Source: Temnopleurus reevesii (taxonomy: Eukaryota > Echinodermata > Echinoidea > Temnopleuroida > Temnopleuridae). Taken from it: DNA of 13,533 nucleotides. The DNA is taken from NCBI GenBank assembly GCA_036244855.1, contig BQKZ01007774.1, positions 1 through 13,533 on the forward strand, given 5' to 3'. Under the pieces are notes generated by a model. That model saw only the letters and a program-made list of their open reading frames with translations. It was not told where the DNA came from and did not search any database. Both the position numbers and the translations under genes were made by a program. Shown in pieces: positions 8,201-13,533 of the stretch (the stretch's first letter is position 1; the number at the start of each line of letters is the position of its first letter).

Positions 8201-11200
8201 TTCACTACACATACACTGAAGCTGCAGTTGAACATTCACGATGTCTCTATATCTCATCGAACTCCAGTTCATCCAGTGCAATCAGCTTTCTTCTTTGCTT
8301 TACATCAACAATTATTTAAGTTCACAATTTTTAATGATACATGCCTTCAAACTATTTTTTTCTCTTTTTGCACATAAGAGTTTCCAAGGGCCATACATAC
8401 CTTGACTGCTCCCAGTGTATCAATCACATTATTATGATTAAATCCAGACTCTACGTGCTCCATACAGTACAGAGCCGACTGCACCTCCGATGTCACGTTA
8501 CCAGAGACTTCAGCCCAGTGATTGGATATAGCCAGGCACGGTTGGTTGATGGTCGGATCAATGTAGGCGTCGACGGCCACGGACCCCACGCCAGCAAGAC
8601 GTTGATAGATGTAAAATTCGTTGAGGATGGGACACCACACGTAGATGAGGATCCAACGGTTAGTGATTCCCGTAAATGCTGCCGGAATTACTGTATGGAG
8701 GAGATCGAAATGGAGAGAGTGGGAAAGATAAGTTTCTCCAGATATAAATCAATCAATCATAGATAATGAGTAGTCAAATGGATGATAATTCATTGCAACA
8801 AAGAGCCTTTTTAAGTAAAAATGTCTTCTCTGACCTTTGACCTATAACAAAAACATGAAAATGCTTACATACCATCAAAATCAAAGTTGAGCCCTCTAAG
8901 TGGGGGCACTTTGTTTGGAATGGAGATCAATTTCTCACATCTTTACCAGCCATCAAGGTATCCAAAGTCATGAAAAGCCAACTCTATGACCTCAGCTCTA
9001 GGCCAGGATTACAATATTTATTGAACTCCATATGCACATATGATCCAAATATGGAAACAACTGGTCAAACGGTTCAAAATTTATTACAACAAAGAGCCAT
9101 TATTAAGTACAAATATCTTCTCTGACCTCATGACCCATAGCATGACCTGTGAATAAAAATGTTTACATACCATCAAAGTCAAAGTTGAGCCCTCTGAGTG
9201 GGGGCGCTTTGTGTGGAAGAAAGTTCAAATCCTCACATCCTTTGGGAGTGTGGGAGCTAATGACTGCCAGGAAGAGCCAACCCTCGTGATCGAAGAATGC
9301 AATGTCATGGGCGTAATGTAGCTGAAGAGTCTGGAGAGTTAAAATACAAGATAAACATTGTGCAAAAAAGAATGATTTATGTTTAAGGCTGCTATACTGT
9401 TAAATGATTGAGAACTTAACTCTCACGAATTTGATCAAGACTGAGTGTTAAAGGGGATCTTAATCGAGGTCCAGTGGGATTACGTTAAAGAAAGGAATTT
9501 ACATTGACTCGTGTACAACCCTCACTCTAGAGCTAATCCGTTCACTCTGATACGAGTTCCATCGAAGCTTGCAAAATTAAAGCTTCAGATTTGTAAGAAT
9601 CCCTCTGCCTAGTCTGCCAAGAAGTCATTATAATAACCAATCCACCTAAACGTATACATAGACATAAGGGGGCATTCTAAAAACACATAAACATGGACTA
9701 CTCCTTGAGACTAATCATTCTTTGGGAATTTCGCCTTTATCATAGATCTCAGAGGGCCAGACCACATCCCGACAGAGTGTCGCCAATTAGGTAACAAACC
9801 AAAACAATTCTCCTCCGCCTGTATTGATATACCCCTGATAAGATTTTCTGATTAATTTTCAAGCTGACAAAATTATTTAACTGGTTTAGATAATGATTGA
9901 TTGACATTTTAACTTCTTTTCTGAAAGTTTCGATCCGGGTCTCTGGGCACTAGCATTCATATTTCCGATAATGGGGGAAGCCTCCTTAGATAATGGATTG
10001 AGACCCACTTTAAAATAAAGCAAAATAATTTTTCAGAATTTCTTTTGCAACTTTTATACTATTCATTGAGAAATCTTTATCTTTACAAGGCATGTGTGAT
10101 CACAGAAATCCTTCCATATTCACAATCCCCAAGACATTCTCATTGCCCATTACACATGCTCAAATATGAAGCCTGCAAGCAATACGATTCAACACAACTC
10201 TTTGTACAGGTCACAGTTAGCTGCATGCAAACAAAGAGTCGTGTTAATTTGTGTTGCTTCCAGGGCCCTATGTGACTGGGGCTTAAGTTTTACCTTGAAT
10301 AGTTCATATCCTTCCAGAGTATCATTCCACCTGTAGATAAATGAATCCTGGCAAAGAGTTTCATCAGAATCTTCCATAGGGTTTCCCATTGCTTGGACCA
10401 ACCACTGGGTTCCATCGAAGTAATGCCCTCTCATCTTGCCACGCCCATCGGTCTTGATGGTTTGGATCAGCTGTGGGTACCGCAGGATGAACGCCTGGTC
10501 TACAAATTAAAAGACATTCATGATGAACTATTTTGTTTACAATAGTTTTAATTTCTAAATAATTTCATGCTAGAAAACTAAATTGAATTGTCTCTCTTTA
10601 AAGGTAGAAGAGTACATTTGCACACATTACGGTTATGCTTACAACTTGTTGTGTACCTCGAATTTGCCAAACTAATAACATCAGCGCAGTCCAGAATATT
10701 TGATTCGAATAAAAATCTGTTCTATCATAATTCATCTTTACATCAACGGTATGGCGAGCCTCCTACTCGTTACCACACACACACAACCTTGTAAGATCAC
10801 GGACAGTATGCACTTCAATAAACTGCCACACCATATGGAATATGCACTGAGAGAGCCTCCTGCGCTATTGGTCAACGAGCGGTCAACGGCCATTTTGAAT
10901 TTTGAACGCACGGTGAGATAATTGGCTGGCTGAGAAAGTCAAGTATTGTTAAAATAACTTGAAATAAATATATTATAGCCATCTTCAACTTACTTCATTG
11001 GCGATAAATTATGGTCATTTATACCCTTTATCATAACGCTAAATTCTTGGAATGTCAGATTTTAGCTCGCAAAAGTAGTATTCTATCTTTAACGTATGAA
11101 ATGATATATTACCCAATGGTCTCTCAAATAATTTTAACTCATAGGTCTAAGCTAATCACAATGTTAATAATTTTAATCTCAAAATGATTAAAGCACTCCT

Positions 11201-13533
11201 CTTATTTCAAATAAAACAATGTGGTTGGTTTTGATTGGAAATATTTGAAAGCAGTCTAAAATCGGGTGGAAATAATATCTTTCACGTGCTTCTAACACTG
11301 GGTATACCACATTCAACAGTATTAAACAATTTAAACTGGATAATCTTAACAAGTTTTTCTTTATATTTTCTTGATTGATTTTTTTGGATAGGACAATTTA
11401 TCATTCCAACTTTTGAGAGCTGGTAAACATAATCTTTATCACTTGTTTTCTCCAATCCAAGAAGTAGAGATGAATTTTCATGGATCCTGCAAGTAAATAT
11501 GTTGATCTTACTCTGGAATGCATCATGCATGTCGTCAAGGAGATGACATTGTCCGTCCAAGAAGTCCTCAAATTCATCCAGAGCAGGTGTATTGTGGGTA
11601 CGGAGGTAAAGTTCGACCACATCCTCTCCGTCAATGTAAGCAGACGTAGTAATGTTGGTGAATGTCGGCACTGTTTGGATCACTAAGGAATCTGTGATAG
11701 TTTGGTCGCTGTATGTAAGAAGCTGGGGGAGATAGAGTTGAATGGAATGATTACATCAGAATGGTAATAAAATATTTTCACTGATTAAAAATGTTAGAGA
11801 CCAGATGCGTCAAAACATACATTAAAACCAATCTAATAGAACCATAAAATATAATCACAATATCCCACTGCTGCCACCATACCTACATTGCAAAAACACA
11901 CAATTTCAATAAGATGGGTTCATATTCCACAGTCATCTTTAAATTAGAATTAATTAGAATTAAAATTCCAGTGAAATGGGTTCATAACCAACTGTTGTTA
12001 TCTATCAATATTGAAAAAACTCAGCCATATGGTTTGTATACCACTGCTGCAACCATTCCACTATTGAAGAAACTCACTTTTTCACTGATATGGGTTCATA
12101 TATCCCACTGCACCCACCAACTCCATATTGAAGAAATACATCAGCCAATTTAATACTATAATATGGGTTTATATCCCATAGCAACCATGATCCCAATATT
12201 GAAGCACGCCAGTCATTTCATTGATACATATTCATATCCCACTGCTGTCAACATACCAATATCAAAGAAACACATCAGTCATTTCAATGATATGGGTTCA
12301 TATCCCACTGCTGCCATCATACAAACATTAAAGAAACACATCAGTCATTCCAACGATATGAGTTCATATCCCACTGCTGCCACCATACCAATATTGAAGA
12401 GACACGTCAGTCATTTCAATGATGTGTTCATATCCCACTGCTGCAACCAAAAACCAATATTGAAGAAAGACATCTGTCATTTAGTTAAACTGGTTCATAT
12501 CCAACTCCTGCCAGCATAGCAATATTGAAGAAACAAACTTAAGGTTACTTCAATGATATAGATTCACATCTCATTGCTTTCAACGTACCAATTTCAAAGA
12601 AGCACACTAAAAGGATATGAGTTTATATCCCATTCATTACAGATGATGTCTAAAAATCTCTGCAATCTGATGGATTGAGAGTTTTGCACTTATTTTCATA
12701 CTGACATTCATATAAAGATCACTCATGATAGTAATTTCTGTTGTGTGTTCTGCAGATAGACATCTATAAGTATCCCATCTAAATCTCACTACCCCCTCAT
12801 GAGGCAAAACAGAGTAGAAAAAGTTTTGTAAGAACTAAAGTTTTTATTCGGTATGAATGCCCCCTCCCCTTAAACAGATCTTAAATTGTGAACTCTAAAA
12901 ACAAGAAACACCCTAGATATATATATGGCAAGAATTGCACGACCATCATGGTTCTGCTATATTGGTATGGTGGCAGCAGTGGCATTATATTTTGTTGCAC
13001 TTAAAGAAGTAGATTGGATCACCACCACATCGGCCCCCTGGACAGTTCCACTGACCGTCATATTACCAGCGAACATGACTCCATATTGAAACGTCTTGAT
13101 GGTGGTCACTTCTGATATAAGGATCACTGACCAAAACACTATTCTGTTTTTTGTTTATAGAATTCCCCTCACGAAGAAAAAATAGAAAAATTTCTGTAAT
13201 GATGTTTTTTCTTTTTATTCCATTGACTGCCCTCCCCTTGCATGGATCCTAAATCTGCCACTGTCAAAACTATATCCACAATATATCGTAAGAATTGCAT
13301 TACCGTTTTGGTTCTGCAATATTGGTATGGTGGCAGCAGTGGGATTGCATTCTTGTTGCACTTACAGAAGTAGATTGGATCACCACCACATCAGCCCCCT
13401 GGACGGTTCCACTGACCGTCATATTACCAGGGAACATCACTCCGTACTGAAACGTCTTGACGGCGGTCACTTCCTGATCACGCGTGATGGTCATGAAGTT
13501 GGACGTGGTGAAGTCGAGCCCACTGCACTGCCC
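5173..13533 (-). CDS. Multi-exon gene for an extracellular protein with about seven EAR/EPTP-like repeats (5' end beyond window)
   Basis: Spliced from exons 13533-13366, 11722-11512, 10499-10294, 9330-9171, 8690-8401, 7885-7638, 7347-7151, 5859-5707 and, less surely, 5210-5173. All junctions are GT/AG and all phases agree, giving 1671 nt: 556 residues and a stop. Residues about 1-100 hold two related modules (DQEVTAVKTF...GNMTVSGTVQGADVV and DQTITDSLVI...TNITTSAYIDGEDVV). From about residue 145 there are roughly seven units of the pattern F-x-DG-x-x-F/Y-L-A-V-A-N, a spacer, then S-x-I-Y-R-W/Y. Examples are YFDGTQWLVQ...SFIYRWN, LYDGILHLAVANR, FHGTYYVAFANE and VHDQLFLVVINR...VNIFRYQG. This resembles EAR/EPTP repeats (LGI1, ADGRV1, TSPEAR), which fold as a seven-bladed beta-propeller for ligand binding outside cells. 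Sequons NMT, NIT, NVT and NRT fit a secreted or surface protein. The true N-terminus and signal peptide are not in view. The exon chain is well supported; the family name is inference from pattern. Confidence 0.72.
5543..5644 (-). CDS. Alternative C-terminal exon candidate with stop
   Basis: Behind an ACTCTGCTGCAG acceptor-like site an open frame reads HKEILDSIPLNLMKEH and DAWIGPTVDELVI, then TAA. It looks protein-like, but the CAG acceptor needs phase 0 whereas exon h leaves phase 1. The intron would also be only about 62 bp. An internal TTAG site would fix the phase but has no pyrimidine tract. It may be a chance ORF or the end of an alternative transcript. Confidence 0.2.
   Translation of the reverse strand, partial: HKEILDSIPLNLMKEHLTNYDAWIGPTVDELVI
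5707..5859 (-). CDS. EAR-like gene, exon h: seventh blade
   Basis: The acceptor TTTCTATTTTAG and donor GATG|GTAAGT bound 153 nt, phase 1 in and phase 1 out. It encodes GAIYLSVYPFKDDPEIIHIA, AMAYGEQPTLFANAP and SSPILQLFFDG. The closing SPILQLFFDG fits the last strand of an EAR blade, consistent with the propeller ending here. Intron g/h is 1291 bp. Confidence 0.8.
6068..6142. mobile_element. Short MITE-like inverted repeat in intron g/h
   Basis: AACCCTTTGACTACTGA at the left end is mirrored by the reverse complement of the right end, AACCCATTGACTCCTGA, around a centre containing GGTTATAACC. It is 75 bp with no coding capacity. It has the shape of a small non-autonomous DNA element; a target-site duplication is not evident. 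Confidence 0.5.
6347..6366. repeat. Isolated minisatellite core in intron g/h
   Basis: TGGGTGGCGGCAGTGGGATA matches the reverse complement of the minisatellite unit start (TATCCCACTGCTGCCACC) with one or two changes. Other single cores lie at 6821, 7004, 12962 and 13322, all inverted relative to the array. Confidence 0.6.
6816..7130. repeat. Tandem duplication of exon-g tail plus intron (unit about 185 bp)
   Basis: The block with TGGTGGCAGCAGTGGGATAT at 6821 recurs at 7004, followed in both by CAATATAGTTCA, TCTATCAA, CTTTTATGTTG and a GAGG-A-GGA string. The copies are 183 bp apart at the core and about 193 bp apart at the splice donors, so small indels have built up. Between them lies a second version of the exon-g 3' end. 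Confidence 0.75.
6958..6991 (-). pseudogene. Relic copy of the exon g tail with an intact donor
   Basis: The minus strand reads GAAGTTATTCACAACATAAC then ATTAGATG|GTAAGA. It aligns with the real exon end (CAAGTGATTCATACCATACC, ATTAGAAG|GTAAAG). The residues EVIHNITLDG parallel QVIHTIPLEG. The donor is still a good consensus, but no acceptor or upstream exon body is visible, so it is most likely a relic. Confidence 0.6.
7151..7347 (-). CDS. EAR-like gene, exon g: end of fifth and sixth blade
   Basis: The acceptor CTTCACCATACAG and donor GAAG|GTAAAG bound 197 nt, phase 2 in and phase 1 out. It encodes YIYDAEDESQVDLWQEI, then FHVVSLDFVDVHDQLFLVVI and TNSVNIFRYQGMQKFQVIHT. VNIFRYQGMQKFQ fits the S-x-I-Y-R-W-x-G-x-F signature. 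Its tail and donor are duplicated downstream at 6958-6991. Confidence 0.82.
7348..7637 (-). other. Intron f/g with a long ATT/ATC trinucleotide microsatellite
   Basis: The intron is bounded by AC|GTAGGT and ACCATACAG. Between about 7494 and 7581 it contains interrupted (ATT)n with (ATC)n variants on the plus strand. Frames through the repeat yield Asp/Asn-rich low-complexity peptides and are not coding. Confidence 0.8.
7638..7885 (-). CDS. EAR-like gene, exon f: fourth and fifth blades
   Basis: The acceptor ATTTTGTCTCGCAG starts the exon and 248 nt later it ends TATAC|GTAGGT (phase 0 in, phase 2 out). It encodes IHPFLYDGILHLAVANRMDT, then a loop, then VAVKEFHGTYYVAFANEFEG and DVPVSIY. These are two clear EAR-type strand pairs. 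The donor context is AC|GTAGGT rather than AG|GTAAGT. Use of the next GT, four bases downstream, would bring in an in-frame TAG. Confidence 0.82.
7886..8400 (-). other. Intron e/f
   Basis: AT-rich, with no extra exon recognised. Two GCATGCA...TTTTCATTCAC segments (about 8000-8035 and 8114-8132) look like a diverged local repeat. Confidence 0.6.
8401..8690 (-). CDS. EAR-like gene, exon e: blades two to three
   Basis: The acceptor CTCCATACAG and donor AAG|GTATGT bound 290 nt, phase 1 in and phase 0 out. The protein runs from IPAAFTGITNRWILIYVW through EFYIYQRLAGVGSVAVDAYI and QPCLAISNHW to NNVIDTLGAVK. CLAISNHW stands where other blades have LAVANR. A GNVT sequon is present. CpG-rich codon use contrasts with the AT-rich introns. 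Confidence 0.83.
8766..9300. repeat. Tandem duplication of exon-d tail plus intron (unit about 298 bp)
   Basis: Copy one (about 8770-9000) and copy two (about 9066-9300) share CAACAAAGAGCC, TCTTCTCTGACC, ACATACCATCAAA and the exon tail TTGAGCCCTCT-AGTGGGGGC in the same order. The offset is exactly 298 bp across the exon tail and splice donor. Copy two overlaps the functional exon d. Confidence 0.8.
8873..8942 (-). pseudogene. Relic copy of exon d 3' end, donor intact, stop upstream
   Basis: Over the final 67 nt there are no indels relative to exon d. The reading is CEKLISIPNKVPPLRGLNFD then FD, against CEDLNFLPHKAPPLRGLNFD in the functional exon, and the GATG|GTATGT donor is identical. One codon further up, a TAA at 8945-8943 closes the frame, and the rest of the exon is unrecognisable. 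No acceptor of suitable phase is visible. Confidence 0.68.
9171..9330 (-). CDS. EAR-like gene, exon d: second blade
   Basis: The acceptor AACTCTCCAG and donor GATG|GTATGT bound 160 nt, phase 0 in and phase 1 out. It encodes HDIAFFDHEGWLFLAVISSH, then a cysteine-containing loop and PPLRGLNFDFD. The FFDHEGWLFLAV string is the typical inner beta-strand of an EAR blade. Its 3' end and donor are duplicated 298 bp downstream (8873-8942). Confidence 0.8.
9331..10293 (-). other. Intron c/d, no further feature
   Basis: The intron runs from AAG|GTAAAA to the CTCTCCAG acceptor. AT-rich, with no clear repeat, RNA gene or additional exon on either strand. Confidence 0.6.
10294..10499 (-). CDS. EAR-like gene, exon c: first EAR-like blade
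   Basis: The acceptor TTTTAATTTGTAG and the donor AAG|GTAAAA bound 206 nt, phase 1 in and phase 0 out. It encodes a YFDGTQWLVQAMGNP strand pair, then SFIYRWNDTLEGYELFK. The latter is the best single match to the EAR signature (S-x-I-Y-R-W-N-x-x-L-x-G-Y-x-x-F). Confidence 0.82.
10500..11511 (-). other. Intron b/c with a CpG-rich patch
   Basis: Mostly AT-rich. At 10861-10915 six CpGs occur within about 50 bp, next to ATTGGTCAAC (reverse CCAAT) and GGTCAACGGCCATTTTG. On the minus strand the latter reads CAAAATGGCCG, similar to a YY1 core and also a good start-codon context. The minus-strand ORF it opens (10893-10738, 51 codons and a stop) has no recognisable domain. Confidence 0.4.
11512..11722 (-). 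CDS. EAR-like gene, exon b: second repeat module and linker
   Basis: The acceptor CTATCTCCCCCAG at 11723 is strong. The donor is CCAGA|GTAAGA at 11512/11511, phase 0 in and phase 1 out, 211 nt. The protein starts LLTYSDQTITDSLVI, runs through a TNITTSAYIDGEDVVELYLR module that parallels exon a, then an acidic linker (PALDEFEDFLDGQCHLLDDM). Intron a/b is 1643 bp and contains the exon-a relic and the minisatellite. Confidence 0.8.
11858..12630. repeat. Minisatellite, period about 66 bp
   Basis: Roughly eleven diverged units begin CATATCCCACTGCTGCCACC, continue ATACCAATATTGAAGAAAC and ACATCAGTCATTTCAATGAT, then ATGGGTT. Starts at 12233, 12299, 12365, 12429 and 12496 give spacings of 64-67 bp; flanking units are more degenerate. 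It lies inside intron a/b. Frames through it are repeat-derived. The same core occurs singly elsewhere in this gene in the opposite orientation. Confidence 0.88.
12790..13490. repeat. Tandem duplication containing exon a and downstream intron (unit about 360 bp)
   Basis: The segments at about 12790-13116 and 13160-13477 align throughout. Shared landmarks are CCCCTC, CCCTCCCCTT, AAGAATTGCA, GGTTCTGC, ATATTGGTATGGTGGCAGCA and the exon. The offset is 360 bp at the minisatellite core and 361 bp at the splice donor. Intronic parts are clearly more diverged than the exonic part. Confidence 0.85.
13005..13116 (-). pseudogene. Relic copy of exon a with a destroyed splice donor
   Basis: It encodes EVTTIKTFQYGVMFAG then NMTVSGTVQGADVVVIQSTS, against EVTAVKTFQYGVMFPG in the functional exon. 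Over the 35 aligned codons from GTG ACC to TCT I count eight base differences, five of them silent. The donor is TTAAGT instead of GTAAGT, so normal splicing at this site is impossible. Upstream AGs would enter in phase 1, while exon a leaves phase 0. Read through, the frame stops at a TAG inside the minisatellite core. Confidence 0.72.
13366..13533 (-). CDS. EAR-like gene, exon a (5'-partial): beta-rich repeat module
   Basis: Open to the window edge and ends TCT|GTAAGT (phase 0). It encodes CSGLDFTTSNFMTITRDQ, then EVTAVKTFQYGVMFPG and NMTVSGTVQGADVVVIQSTS. The NMT is a potential glycosylation sequon. The GNMTVSGTVQGADV string matches a short beta-rich repeat pattern (nLTVsGTVnGvDv) that I know loosely from invertebrate extracellular proteins. 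A near-copy of most of this exon lies about 361 bp downstream (13005-13116). Confidence 0.75.

Noticed and set aside
1..13533. tRNA, rRNA, CRISPR, prophage or operon features
   Set aside because: No cloverleaf, rRNA core, spaced direct-repeat array with spacers, or bacterial gene organisation was found. The 66-bp array is a diverged minisatellite without unique spacers.

Overview
The window is animal nuclear DNA. It is AT-rich and mostly non-coding, with short GT/AG-bounded exons, simple-sequence arrays, MITE-like inverted repeats and a minisatellite. No bacterial, organellar or viral features were seen. The protein family content and repeat style fit a marine invertebrate (echinoderm, hemichordate or mollusc type). 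The phylum cannot be fixed from the sequence alone.

Layout: (1) 1-1293 holds the 5' end of a minus-strand gene. Its first coding exon (1009 down to 858) encodes a basic peptide that looks like a mitochondrial presequence and ends at a perfect GTAAG donor; the rest of the gene lies beyond base 1. (2) 1294-2660 is a simple-sequence island: about 840 bp of GGT/GTG-rich sequence, then CT-rich, then CA-rich sequence, with an abrupt change of strand bias near 2140. (3) 2661-5172 is AT-rich and intergenic or 3'-UTR, with one clear MITE-like inverted repeat (3588-3709) and a degenerate tandem repeat. (4) 5173-13533 is a second minus-strand gene, entering from the right edge. Eight exons join in perfect phase, plus a weaker ninth with a stop, giving 556 residues. 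The visible N-terminal part has two copies of a short repeat (GNMTVSGTVQGADVV type). The rest forms about seven EAR/EPTP-like repeats, the size of one seven-bladed beta-propeller. N-glycosylation sequons suggest a secreted or cell-surface protein.

The most unusual feature is the local history of the second gene. Three of its exons (ends at 13366, 9171 and 7151) each have, 190-360 bp downstream in the transcription sense, a second copy of the exon tail, its splice-donor region and the following intron. One of these relics covers most of an exon, differs mainly at silent sites and has lost its donor G. A roughly 66-bp minisatellite (11858-12630) has single cores scattered in the same introns, including beside two of the three duplications, in the opposite orientation.

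No functional link between the two genes is visible. They lie in the same orientation, with the island and the MITE between the 3' end of one and the promoter of the other.
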